Source: Porphyromonadaceae bacterium (lineage in GTDB: Bacteria > Bacteroidota > Bacteroidia > Bacteroidales > Paludibacteraceae). From it: a DNA stretch of 29,874 nt. Location: the NCBI GenBank assembly GCA_905372135.1, contig CAJPNS010000009.1:1-29874 (forward strand), in the 5' to 3' direction. A program made the position numbers and the translations under genes. The notes beneath the pieces are model-generated. The model was not told the origin of the DNA and made no database searches. It saw only the letters and a list, made by a program, of their open reading frames with translations. Shown piece after piece: positions 1 through 7,300 of the stretch (within the stretch, counting starts at the first letter, position 1; the number at the start of each line of letters is the position of its first letter).

Positions 1-111
1 GCTTACTGCTGCACCTGTAGCTTTTGCCGTTTTTACGATTTTCTCTGCCGACTTATCAACCAAATTGTAGTCGTACGATTTCAGTTTGATTCTGATTTTT
101 TGTTGACTCAT
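1..111 (-). CDS. rpsJ: 30S ribosomal protein S10, N-terminal part only
   Basis: The first 37 codons of ribosomal protein S10 run off the left edge of the window. The reading starts MSQQKIRIKLKSYDYN and continues through LVDKSAEKIVKTAKATGAAV, which is the conserved S10 N-terminus. S10 is part of the 30S head and also the NusE transcription factor. The start is the ATG at 109-111, with no in-frame alternative that fits the family better. The rest of the S10 operon (rplC and onward) would lie to the left. In many Bacteroidetes rpsJ follows fusA in one long str-S10 operon. Here its upstream neighbour is the divergent murE, so it heads its own transcript from a promoter near 198-227. Confidence 0.95.
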   Translation of the reverse strand, partial: MSQQKIRIKLKSYDYNLVDKSAEKIVKTAKATGAAVS

Positions 112-148
112 AAAATTATTATCATTAAAAAAATTACTACTAATATGC

Positions 149-176
149 TGAGGTTAAGAGTCATTCGCTAACCTCA
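149..176 (-). promoter_or_regulatory. hairpin in the rpsJ leader
   Basis: On the minus strand TGAGGTTA and TAACCTCA form a perfect 8-bp stem around a 12-base loop. The hairpin lies inside the predicted rpsJ leader, about 37 bases before the start codon. It has no T tract directly after it, so it is not an obvious terminator. Ribosomal-protein operons often carry a protein-binding leader structure, so autoregulation is a reasonable guess but is not shown by the sequence. Confidence 0.4.
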
Positions 177-197
177 ACAAATAAAATATTTGTGCCG

Positions 198-227
198 CAA
201 AGGTAATACATTTTTTTGAGTTACAAA
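198..227 (-). promoter_or_regulatory. Bacteroidota-type promoter for rpsJ
   Basis: On the minus strand a -33 element TTTG (224-227) is followed after 18 bases by TACCTTTG (198-205), a full match to the TAnnTTTG -7 consensus. This is the best-formed promoter in the window. It would give an rpsJ leader of roughly 80 bases. Confidence 0.75.
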
Positions 228-283
228 TTACTTTTCCGATACGCATAGCAATTTATTGTATACGAAGAAACAAAATTTATTGC

Positions 284-291
284 TAACTTTG
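284..291 (+). promoter_or_regulatory. -7 box upstream of murE
   Basis: TAACTTTG matches TAnnTTTG and lies 49 bases before the murE ATG. No good TTTG -33 element sits at the usual spacing; the nearest candidate, ATTG at 255-258, is 25 bases away. Confidence 0.5.
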
Positions 292-340
292 CTCGCACTT
301 TCTATTGATTTGTATTGATAATTAAATAGATAATCAAAAA

Positions 341-1843
341 ATGCTTATTTCCAAGATATTAGAAAATGTTTCTGCTAAGAAAAGTTTTAGTAAAGATGTA
401 GAAATCAATAACATATCCGACGATTCGCGTAAAATAGGCAAGGGCGATATGTTTGTTGCCGTATGCGGTGCTGTGGCAGACGGACACGCTTTTGTAGAAA
501 CGGCTATCGGTAACGGAGCTATTGCCGTAGTGGTTAATCGTTTGAGTGATGTGCCTTGTTTGGCTAAATATCCCGATATACAGGTAATTGAGGTCGAAGA
601 CACAGCAAAAGCTCTCGGCGAGATAGCTGCCAATTTCTACTGTCGCCCGTCGGAGAGCCTCAACCTCGTGGGTATTACGGGCACTAATGGCAAAACTACC
701 ACAGCCACACTGCTTTACAAGCTATTCTTGGGAATGGGCTTCGGTGCAGGACTAATCTCCACTATCAAAAACTATATCTGCCTCGAAGAGCGTGAGACTA
801 TCAACACCACCCCCAATGTATTGGAGACTAATAGACTGCTTGCTGATATGGTACGTGCAGGCTGCGACTACTGCTTTATGGAAGTATCGTCGCATGCCAC
901 TGTACAACAGCGTATTGGAGGGCTGACATTCCGCGGTGCCGTATTCACCAACTTGACGCAAGACCATCTTGATTATCACAAAACTATGGATAATTACCGC
1001 GATGCCAAGAAGTTATTCTTCGACCACTTACCACAGACCGCTTTCGCTCTGACGAACGCAGACGACCGCAATGGCAATTTTATGCTACAAAACACCAAAG
1101 CTCAGCGATATACCTATTCCACTCGTTCGTTGGCAGACTTCAAGACTAAGATAATCGAAAATACATTCGAAGGGATGACTTTACAGTTGGAGACCAATGT
1201 AACCGACAAAGGCAAAGAACGTTACGAGGTATCGACTCCTTTCGTAGGCTCGTTCAATGCACAGAATCTGACTGCCGTTTTCGGAGCGGCAGCCCTCTTG
1301 TGCCAAGGTAAAAGCATCGACAACCAAACGATTCTGACCAAACTCAGCGAACTATCGCCCGTATCGGGTAGGTTCGAGGTAATTCGTATGGCGGGCATAT
1401 CGGCAATAGTAGATTATGCACATACGCCCGATGCCCTAAAAAACGTATTGTCTACCATCAACGATGTAAAAAGCCCCGACAGCAAAGTCGTAACCGTCGT
1501 CGGCTGCGGCGGCGACCGCGACAAAACGAAGCGTCCGATAATGGCACAGGAGGCTGCCGCTCAATCGGATACATTGGTGTTGACATCGGACAATCCGCGT
1601 ACGGAAGACCCACAGAGTATTCTCGACGATATGGTAAAAGGGTTGGACAAAGACAGGCTCGAAGACACGATAGTGATTGTCGACCGCCGCCAGGCAATAA
1701 AAACCGCCTGCAAACTGGCAAAAAGCGGTGATATAGTGCTCGTTGCAGGTAAAGGGCACGAAAACTATCAGATTTTCGGCAAAGAAAAGCACCACTTCGA
1801 CGACAAAGAGGAGGTAATCGCCGCGCTAAGCACTAAGAGATAA
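341..1843 (+). CDS. murE: UDP-MurNAc-L-Ala-D-Glu:2,6-diaminopimelate ligase
   Basis: MurE adds the third amino acid of the peptidoglycan stem peptide in the cytoplasm, using ATP. The 500-residue length is normal for the family. The N-terminal substrate domain covers about residues 1-100. The P-loop GTNGKTT is at 114-120, and the catalytic MEVSSH segment at 180-185. The lysine expected to be carbamylated lies in DAKKLFF near 223, and DYAHTPDAL at 358-366 marks the C-terminal Mur ligase domain. DNPR at 417-420 is the signature of the diaminopimelate-specific enzymes rather than the lysine type. The start ATG has an AT-rich, SD-free leader, as usual here. The gene is isolated from the dcw cluster where murE normally sits between ftsI and mraY, and it is divergent from rpsJ. 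Confidence 0.95.
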   Translation: MLISKILENVSAKKSFSKDVEINNISDDSRKIGKGDMFVAVCGAVADGHAFVETAIGNGAIAVVVNRLSDVPCLAKYPDIQVIEVEDTAKALGEIAANFYCRPSESLNLVGITGTNGKTTTATLLYKLFLGMGFGAGLISTIKNYICLEERETINTTPNVLETNRLLADMVRAGCDYCFMEVSSHATVQQRIGGLTFRGAVFTNLTQDHLDYHKTMDNYRDAKKLFFDHLPQTAFALTNADDRNGNFMLQNTKAQRYTYSTRSLADFKTKIIENTFEGMTLQLETNVTDKGKERYEVSTPFVGSFNAQNLTAVFGAAALLCQGKSIDNQTILTKLSELSPVSGRFEVIRMAGISAIVDYAHTPDALKNVLSTINDVKSPDSKVVTVVGCGGDRDKTKRPIMAQEAAAQSDTLVLTSDNPRTEDPQSILDDMVKGLDKDRLEDTIVIVDRRQAIKTACKLAKSGDIVLVAGKGHENYQIFGKEKHHFDDKEEVIAALSTKR

Positions 1844-1907
1844 CGTTTTTTATATCTACAGAATCGTTTATTCGTATTGATTTGTGTACGATTGGGAAAA
1901 AATAGTG

Positions 1908-1915
1908 TATATTTG
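1908..1915 (+). promoter_or_regulatory. -7 box upstream of inorganic pyrophosphatase
   Basis: TATATTTG matches TAnnTTTG and lies 29 bases before the pyrophosphatase ATG. A TTTG at 1881-1884 could be the -33 element, although the 23-base spacer is slightly long. Confidence 0.6.
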
Positions 1916-1944
1916 CAGATAAATTATTAATCAATAGACAAGCA

Positions 1945-2565
1945 ATGTTTAGACAATATAAAGCACATCCATGGCACGGAGTAAGTATAGGCAATCTGTA
2001 TCCTGAAATCGTTACCGCTTTTGTAGAGATAGTACCCACAGATACAGTTAAATATGAAGTAGATAAAGACAGTGGTTACTTATCGATAGACCGTCCGCAA
2101 AAATATTCTAATGTAATACCTGCTTTATATGGCTTTTTGCCACAGACATACTCGGGGCAGCAGGTAGCTGAGTTATGTAATAAGGCACTTGAACGTACTG
2201 ATATAGTGGGAGATGGTGACCCTGTCGATATTTGTATACTCACCGAAAAAGATATTGTACACGGCGATTTACTTGTAAAGTGCCGTCCGATAGGAGGTTT
2301 TCGTCTTCTCGACAACGATGAGGCTGACGATAAACTAATTGCCGTAATGCGAGATGATGCCATATATGGTAAATATTATAGAATACAAGATATTCCTTCA
2401 CAGATAATCGAGAGGCTCAAACACTACTTCACTACCTACAAAGATATACCCGGTAGCGACAAACGTCGTACTTATCTGGCTGATATATATGATGTTGAGG
2501 AGGCTCATGATGTTATACGTCGGGCTATCAACGACTATAAAGAGAATTTCTGGATGATACGATAG
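1945..2565 (+). CDS. ppa: inorganic pyrophosphatase, family I
   Basis: This soluble enzyme hydrolyses pyrophosphate to two phosphates, pulling biosynthetic reactions forward. The 206-residue protein carries the family I metal-binding core GDGDPVDICIL near residues 92-102, with the D-x-D-P-x-D aspartates in place. An upstream KYEVDKDSG segment corresponds to the usual K-(Y/I)E-(V/L)D region, and YGFLPQTY to the conserved Y-G-F-(I/L)-P-x-T-Y motif. A C-terminal KRRTYLADIYDVEEAHDVI region matches the longer pyrophosphatase type common in Bacteroidetes. The gene has its own promoter and is not obviously in an operon. Its stop lies 19 bases from the stop of the convergent TPR/PD40 gene. Confidence 0.92.
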   Translation: MFRQYKAHPWHGVSIGNLYPEIVTAFVEIVPTDTVKYEVDKDSGYLSIDRPQKYSNVIPALYGFLPQTYSGQQVAELCNKALERTDIVGDGDPVDICILTEKDIVHGDLLVKCRPIGGFRLLDNDEADDKLIAVMRDDAIYGKYYRIQDIPSQIIERLKHYFTTYKDIPGSDKRRTYLADIYDVEEAHDVIRRAINDYKENFWMIR

Positions 2566-2584
2566 TCTGAGAGAGAGACATCTC

Positions 2585-4012
2585 CTATTTGTTTTCGAGA
2601 CGTCTTATCTCTTTAGTGAGGCTTTTTACAAGATTTTTCAGATGCTTGAGCGTCTGCTCATACTCTGTGATTGAGGTAACTAATGAAGTTGCTTCGGCGG
2701 AATCTTTTTGTAAAACAAATCTCTTACGCTCTGCCATCAGGCGTTTTTCGGTGATATTTATTGAGTCTTGTACCTGTTCCAAACGGTGAAATCCATTGAG
2801 TGCGGTACTATCTTGGAAATCATTGTAATCTCTGTAAACTATACTATCCTTTACGAGGAAATTGAATTTAGCTTTGCCGCTTTTGTCTCTATCTGATAAT
2901 TGTTTATCTTTTCCTGAATTGTAATGCTTTGATTTTTTGAAAGATATTTGTAGCGCTGCCTTACGAATCGAATCTCTATCTTTATTTTTATCGTCGGATT
3001 CGACTCTATTGTACTTGAACGTGTATACCGCTACTTTGCCGGTAGGTAGGTATCTGTCCGATGCAAAATAACCTATCCCTTGGCGTTCGTCGACTACAAG
3101 AAGATAATCGTTTGCAGGCGAATTGAATGGCATACCTATATTACGTGGCTTCAGAAACACTCCTTCGGGGTTGGTGCTCGATACGAAAATATCGTACCCT
3201 CCCAAATTGTCGTGTATAGTATTGGATGCGAAATATATAGTAACTCCATCGGGTAGCATGAAAGGGAAGTTTTCATCGTAAGGAGTATTAATATCGCCCT
3301 TAAGAGCGGTAGCATCGCTCCAGCCCGAAAGATATCTGTTGCTGCGATATAGGTCGAGACCTGTATGTATATTTTTGTTTGTCAGTATCTTCATGTCCTT
3401 TTTGCCCGACATAAATTCAATCGTCGGTATTGAGTCGCTGCCGTCGGAGTCTGTCGTAGTAATATATCCCGTATTTGAATTTTGTCGATAGGCTTCCAGC
3501 AATTTATTCTTGTCTACTATTGCACTGTCTATGAATACTATATCGTTAGGATTATATCCGTTGAGTAATCGCTCTCCTGTTTTGGCTCTAGCCAGTAGAA
3601 GATTGGCGTCTTGTTTCGCTTCGGAAGATACATTTTTGTCTTCTACCATACCTTCAAGTAGTTGTATGGCAGCAGTAAACCGATATGTATGGAAATATGC
3701 CTTTGCAAGCAACAATTTTGAATCGTTATTTGGTGTGTATGCTATTTTTGTGGTTTTAAAGTTCTTGTTTATCACTACTTTGAGATGTGGTATTGCCTCT
3801 TCGTATCTTCTACTTCGACACAATGCAATACCCGCAAAATAGTTAGCTTCGGCGTCGGCGGGTTTCTTCTTCAAAATACTTGTGAATACGGCTAACGACT
3901 CCTTTGTCTTATCTGAGTTTAGGAGCTCTATGCCTTTCGATATAGTAGTCTGTGCAGTAATGTCGACTATCGATATGGCTATTATACAGATGATTAGCGA
4001 TATTCTTTTCAT
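2585..4012 (-). CDS. secreted TPR and PD40 beta-propeller protein
   Basis: Probable periplasmic or envelope protein of 475 residues. A signal peptide covers about residues 1-21 (MKRISLIICIIAISIVDITAQ); no lipobox cysteine is visible. TPR-like helices span about 20-145. Around 245-330 are PD40/WD40-like propeller strands with the typical phrases LPDGVTIYFASN, GGYDIFVS and YFASDR. A charged linker and a coiled coil (about 410-475) end the protein. The TPR-plus-PD40 order recalls the T9SS protein PorE, but PorE-type proteins continue into a C-terminal OmpA peptidoglycan-binding domain that is absent here. I therefore do not assign it to PorE. The ATG at 4012 is preferred over an in-frame TTG at 4027 because it begins the signal peptide. 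It starts 11 bases after the rnz stop, so it is probably the last gene of that operon. Confidence 0.65.
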   Translation of the reverse strand: MKRISLIICIIAISIVDITAQTTISKGIELLNSDKTKESLAVFTSILKKKPADAEANYFAGIALCRSRRYEEAIPHLKVVINKNFKTTKIAYTPNNDSKLLLAKAYFHTYRFTAAIQLLEGMVEDKNVSSEAKQDANLLLARAKTGERLLNGYNPNDIVFIDSAIVDKNKLLEAYRQNSNTGYITTTDSDGSDSIPTIEFMSGKKDMKILTNKNIHTGLDLYRSNRYLSGWSDATALKGDINTPYDENFPFMLPDGVTIYFASNTIHDNLGGYDIFVSSTNPEGVFLKPRNIGMPFNSPANDYLLVVDERQGIGYFASDRYLPTGKVAVYTFKYNRVESDDKNKDRDSIRKAALQISFKKSKHYNSGKDKQLSDRDKSGKAKFNFLVKDSIVYRDYNDFQDSTALNGFHRLEQVQDSINITEKRLMAERKRFVLQKDSAEATSLVTSITEYEQTLKHLKNLVKSLTKEIRRLENK

Positions 4013-4023
4013 TGGTAAAAATA

Positions 4024-4938
4024 TCAAAACTCCAATTGCAAACCGTCTTCTGCCAAAATAGTATTTTCGAAGATACTCTTAGCCTCTTTCAGAAAAGGTT
4101 TTTTATCACGATATCGTGCCGAGAAATGCCCTAATATCAGTTGCTTCACATTTGCTTTTCGGGCTATCTGAGCCGCTTGTAAAGCGGTGGTGTGTAGTGT
4201 CTCTTTTGCTCTCTGTCTGTCGTCGTCGACGAATGTCGATTCGTGAAACAATATATCTGCCTCAGCTATTTGATTTATAATCTTTTCGGTATACAGCGTG
4301 TCGGATATGTAGGCGTATTTTCTTATCGGATCGGCCGGAGTGGTGAGGCGTTCGTTCGGTACGATAAATCCCTCTTTATCAACGGAATCTGCACCTTGCT
4401 TGATGGCTTTTAGGTCTTTTATAGGAATGTCGAATGCCTCTATCATAGATTTTATTAGATGGCGTTCGCCTTGCTGTTCTTCGAACAGAAAGCCACACGT
4501 CGGAACACGGTGTTTGAGTGGAATAGTAGATACTTTCAGTCCTTTATCTTCGTATATTACTGCTTTCTGATTGGGATTTATATCGTGAAATACCACGTTA
4601 AACGAGTCGTCGTCGGAGAAGTATTTTAGCATTGGTGATATTATCTCTTTCAGGTCTTTATAAGCATATATATTAAGGTCGGTCTTTCTTCCGAGCATAG
4701 CAAGTGTGGAAATAAGCCCCATAAGACCTATGCAGTGGTCTGAGTGTAAATGAGATATGAAGATGTTATCGAGGCGTGACAGATTTACTTTATACTGATT
4801 TAGCTTTATTTGAGCACCTTCGCCACAGTCGATCATATAGCGTCTGCCTCGCAGTTCAAATACTTGCGAAGCATGAAAATTGTTTTTCGTGGGTAGAGCC
4901 GAACCACTACCCAATATTGTCAGTTTTATTTTTTCCAA
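4024..4938 (-). CDS. rnz: ribonuclease Z
   Basis: RNase Z is a metallo-beta-lactamase-fold endonuclease that cuts tRNA precursors just after the discriminator base. This matters here because the tRNA-Arg gene in this window does not encode CCA. The 304-residue length is standard. The metal-binding HxHxDH motif is His63, His65, Asp67 and His68 in FISHLHSDHCIGLMG. Further ligands are expected in the DTLYTE region (near 214) and in the GHFSARY motif near 271. An N-terminal LGSGSALPT and a DCGEGAQ stretch are also family hallmarks. The gene lies 37 bases after the SPOR lipoprotein gene and 11 bases before the TPR/PD40 gene. Confidence 0.93.
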   Translation of the reverse strand: MEKIKLTILGSGSALPTKNNFHASQVFELRGRRYMIDCGEGAQIKLNQYKVNLSRLDNIFISHLHSDHCIGLMGLISTLAMLGRKTDLNIYAYKDLKEIISPMLKYFSDDDSFNVVFHDINPNQKAVIYEDKGLKVSTIPLKHRVPTCGFLFEEQQGERHLIKSMIEAFDIPIKDLKAIKQGADSVDKEGFIVPNERLTTPADPIRKYAYISDTLYTEKIINQIAEADILFHESTFVDDDRQRAKETLHTTALQAAQIARKANVKQLILGHFSARYRDKKPFLKEAKSIFENTILAEDGLQLEF

Positions 4939-4975
4939 AACAATATCGCTCGTACATTTTCCTCAGCAGTGAGGC

Positions 4976-5380
4976 TTATTTTTTTTGTACCAAAACCCAC
5001 GCATCTGCGAATTTATCGGATATTTCCGATATCTTGGCTTTGGCTTCATTGTATGTCTTATACGATATTAGTATTACGCGAAACATACCTTTTTCGTTGA
5101 TTACGATTATGGGATTGTATTCGTCGGACTGTTCGTTTTTGAGTTTTATGGCATTTTGTTTTTGTGTGAAACTACCGATTACTACGTTGTAGGTGCTGAG
5201 CCTGTCTTCGTCGTTGGCTTCGTCGGCTTTGAATGTCTCTTCGCGTAAGGCTTGTTTTACACCGTCTTGAGTTGGGGCTTCTACTACTTTGTATGCACCC
5301 GGAGCACGTTTTACTTTGCACGAAGTAGCCGAAAGTGCTGCAATACAAACGATAAATAATGCAATTATGTGTCTGTTCAT
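4976..5380 (-). CDS. SPOR-domain lipoprotein
   Basis: Small (134-residue) envelope lipoprotein. The N-terminus MNRHIIALFIVCIAALSATSC is a lipoprotein signal peptide with Cys21 as the lipidated residue. After a low-complexity charged stretch, residues about 63-132 (TYNVVIGSFTQKQNAIKLKNEQ to DAWVLVQK) match the SPOR fold, which binds denuded glycan strands of septal peptidoglycan. The role is therefore likely in cell-wall or division-site processes, with membrane anchoring through the lipid. It appears to be the first gene of a three-gene minus-strand group with rnz and the TPR/PD40 gene. The domain call rests on pattern and the lipobox; partner proteins are not visible. Confidence 0.75.
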   Translation of the reverse strand: MNRHIIALFIVCIAALSATSCKVKRAPGAYKVVEAPTQDGVKQALREETFKADEANDEDRLSTYNVVIGSFTQKQNAIKLKNEQSDEYNPIIVINEKGMFRVILISYKTYNEAKAKISEISDKFADAWVLVQKK

Positions 5381-5480
5381 AAGTTTTTTATTTTTATTGA
5401 CGATGATATTATTGTTTTATAATCAATCTGTTAGCTGTTTAGAAAAAACCGGAATGTATCCGATAACAATTTCTACAATG

Positions 5481-5488
5481 CAAAGATA
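5481..5488 (-). promoter_or_regulatory. -7 box for the SPOR-rnz-TPR/PD40 group
   Basis: On the minus strand this reads TATCTTTG, an exact TAnnTTTG match about 100 bases upstream of the SPOR lipoprotein start. No TTTG -33 element is apparent at the right distance. Confidence 0.45.
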
Positions 5489-5553
5489 CATATTTTTTTC
5501 GGGAGAGACTACTTTTTTCTCTAAGTATAAATTATAGATTGAATTATTTTGTT

Positions 5554-5561
5554 TATATTTG
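5554..5561 (+). promoter_or_regulatory. -7 box for the gene at 5637
   Basis: TATATTTG is an exact TAnnTTTG match 75 bases before the ATG at 5637. No convincing -33 element was found. It would also serve folK if the two genes are co-transcribed. Confidence 0.5.
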
Positions 5562-5636
5562 CATATCCGATTTTTTAGGTTGGAAAACGACTATAAATGA
5601 AGGGTATTCATCATAAAACACATATAATTTTGTATT

Positions 5637-6623
5637 ATGGCTAATTTATTTTTAAAGAAGATTTTTGGGGTTCTACAAAGCACACAAAAAGTAGAAGCGA
5701 GAGACAATCAGCTACTTACAGATCTTATTCATTACAAAAGGTTTGAGGGATCGGAAGAGTATGCCGAATACAAGCGGCTGTTTGGTTTGGTTAATTCTCC
5801 TGAATTTAAAGAGAGACGCAAGAACAGAAAAAAACAGACTGCAGAGCAGTTGATGGCAGACAACGATTTAGAGGCAAAGTTTAGGCGAATAGCTGACTCT
5901 GAAGACTGTAAATTTTTCCTTTCGACCAATCCTCGAAAATTCAGACGTATCGAAAATCTCGTCGTTTACAAAAAAGATAACTTCGAATATAAAAATTTAG
6001 ATGATAGTCCTTGGAAAGCAGGATTTTACTACGCTAATCCGAAGTTGCTCGCCGTTCATTCGTTATCGAATGAGTTACAGGCCAATATGGGAGGAAAGAA
6101 TGTAGTTTTTAATCATGGTTTGTCTATTCTTACCAAGAAGGCTCAAGTAAATGCTACCGCTTGGGGTCCCAAAAGAGGTTTCGAAGAGCGAGAATTTCAA
6201 TATACATCCGATGTGGTAAACGGATGTGGCTTAGTGACAGAAGAATACTGCGGTATCAGGATAAAAATGCGTTGTTCGGGTAAAGTCAATCACGCTTTTT
6301 GGCTTTCGTCGGGCGAAAAGATACCACAGATAAATGTGGCTCTGATAAAGGGTAAGACTATCGAAATGGGTGTATACGATGCTCGTGGAGACTACTATTA
6401 TACCAGAGTAAAGGGATTGAATCCCAGCAAATATTATATATACTCTATATATCAGAAAGATGGCAAACTTATATGGAAAATCAATAATATAACCGTATTT
6501 AAGACGAAGAATATTATTTCAGGTCGTAGATTTTTCCCTTGCCTTAGCTCTTTCATTCCCGATACTCAGAAAAATCCATCGGAAGGAAGGTTCGACGTAG
6601 AATGGATAGAAGTATATAGATAA
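5637..6623 (+). CDS. unrecognised protein, possible concanavalin A-like fold
   Basis: I do not recognise this 328-residue protein with certainty. It has no signal peptide or membrane segment, so it looks cytoplasmic. The first 100 or so residues are highly charged and helical (a run of RRKNRKKQTAEQ near 60). From about residue 120 the sequence becomes beta-rich with regularly spaced aromatic residues. The stretches CGIRIKMRCSGKVNHAFWLSS, KTIEMGVYDARGD and LIWKINNITVFKTKN, and the closing FDVEWIEVYR, resemble the strand pattern of concanavalin A-like/GH16-type sandwiches, where the last segment often reads DYVRVY-like. The catalytic ExDxxE motif of GH16 enzymes is not seen, so an enzyme function is not supported. 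It lies 18 bases before folK and probably shares its transcript. Confidence 0.5.
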   Translation: MANLFLKKIFGVLQSTQKVEARDNQLLTDLIHYKRFEGSEEYAEYKRLFGLVNSPEFKERRKNRKKQTAEQLMADNDLEAKFRRIADSEDCKFFLSTNPRKFRRIENLVVYKKDNFEYKNLDDSPWKAGFYYANPKLLAVHSLSNELQANMGGKNVVFNHGLSILTKKAQVNATAWGPKRGFEEREFQYTSDVVNGCGLVTEEYCGIRIKMRCSGKVNHAFWLSSGEKIPQINVALIKGKTIEMGVYDARGDYYYTRVKGLNPSKYYIYSIYQKDGKLIWKINNITVFKTKNIISGRRFFPCLSSFIPDTQKNPSEGRFDVEWIEVYR

Positions 6624-6641
6624 GCAGATTGCGTATAAAAG

Positions 6642-7052
6642 ATGAAGTTGTTTGTATCTCTTGGTAGTAATATTGGGGATAAACAGCAAAATATAGAAAG
6701 GGCTATCGCTCTTATCGATGACAAAATAGGCTCAGTAGTAAAAAAATCGAGTTTTTACACTACTGAGCCTGTTGGTTTTACGTCGGACAACAATTTTATT
6801 AATGCGGCGATAGAGGTAAAAACCGATTTGCCTATTTACCGAATACTGAAAATAACACAAAAAATAGAGCGTCTGATGGGGCGTACTCAAAAATCGTTTA
6901 AAGGTGTATATCACGATAGAGTAATTGATATAGATATACTTATGTACGGTAATAAGGAAATACATTCGGCACGCCTTACAGTTCCTCACCCACGTATGTA
7001 CGAACGAGATTTCGTGATGCAGCCTTTTAGAGAGATAACAAACAAAAAATGA
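6642..7052 (+). CDS. folK: HPPK, 6-hydroxymethyldihydropterin pyrophosphokinase
   Basis: FolK transfers pyrophosphate from ATP to 6-hydroxymethyl-7,8-dihydropterin in folate synthesis. At 136 residues it is slightly short but complete. It begins with LFVSLGSNIGDK and continues with SSFYTTEPVGFTSDNNFINAA, both family signatures. The key motif YHDRVIDIDILMYG lies near residues 89-102; its paired aspartates bind the two magnesium ions. PHPRMYERDFVMQPF at about 115-129 is the conserved C-terminal pterin-pocket segment. It is encoded 18 bases after the unrecognised gene. Its stop codon directly abuts a minus-strand terminator-like hairpin at 7052-7076. Confidence 0.94.
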   Translation: MKLFVSLGSNIGDKQQNIERAIALIDDKIGSVVKKSSFYTTEPVGFTSDNNFINAAIEVKTDLPIYRILKITQKIERLMGRTQKSFKGVYHDRVIDIDILMYGNKEIHSARLTVPHPRMYERDFVMQPFREITNKK

Positions 7053-7076
7053 AAAAGCCTTGATAAACAGGGCTTT
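7052..7076 (-). terminator. terminator hairpin just past the relic tRNA end
   Basis: On the minus strand AAAGCC (7071-7076) pairs with GGCTTT (7054-7059) and is followed by more Ts (GGCTTTTTC, then ATTTTTTG). This is a rho-independent terminator reading leftward. It lies immediately downstream of the partial tRNA-Arg 3' end at 7080-7099. No complete minus-strand gene directly feeds it now except hicB, about 220 bases away. It fits best as the original terminator of the tRNA-Arg gene. Confidence 0.6.
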
Positions 7077-7079
7077 GGG

Positions 7080-7099
7080 TTTAGTGATCCGGAAGGGAT
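7080..7099 (-). repeat. att-like repeat, displaced 3' end of tRNA-Arg
   Basis: These 20 bases are identical and in the same orientation to 8253-8272 of the complete tRNA-Arg gene. They include the 3' side of the T arm, the whole 3' acceptor strand with the discriminator base (7085-7099) and five bases beyond the tRNA. The rest of the tRNA is missing. This is the pattern left when an element integrates at a tRNA 3' end and displaces the original end. Confidence 0.75.
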
Positions 7100-7130
7100 A
7101 TTTGTCTTTTAGCGTATAGATATCTTTTTT

Positions 7131-7174
7131 TTTCCCCTGAATACTACATACACATACACTCAGGCGGAGGGAAA
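7131..7174. other. bulged inverted repeat downstream of hicB
   Basis: TTTCCC-CTGA (7131-7140) pairs with TCAG (7160-7163) and GGGAAA (7169-7174), leaving a 19-base loop and a five-base bulge. It lies 127 bases past the hicB stop. There is no T tract in the right place on the minus strand, so it is not a standard terminator. It may be an RNA structure at the 3' end of the hicAB transcript or part of the element's end. Confidence 0.3.
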
Positions 7175-7300
7175 TGTGATTTGTCCACAATTTATACATA
7201 CTGAGTTTTTTATCGAAAGGATTTTTTCGTTTCCCCTTTGTAGTACTTGCACTGCTTTATAAAGTCATTTCAGACCATATTTTAAAAGGTTGGTTATAGG

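Noticed and set aside
4776..5192. 138-codon plus-strand frame
   Set aside because: It overlaps rnz and the SPOR lipoprotein gene on the other strand; both of those have strong motifs, this has none.
6732..7199. 155-codon minus-strand frame
   Set aside because: It runs antisense through folK and across the relic tRNA end, with no family features and no start context.
7100..7300. Possible integrase or transposase remnant near the relic tRNA end
   Set aside because: No frame gives recombinase-like motifs. Only short inverted repeats are visible.
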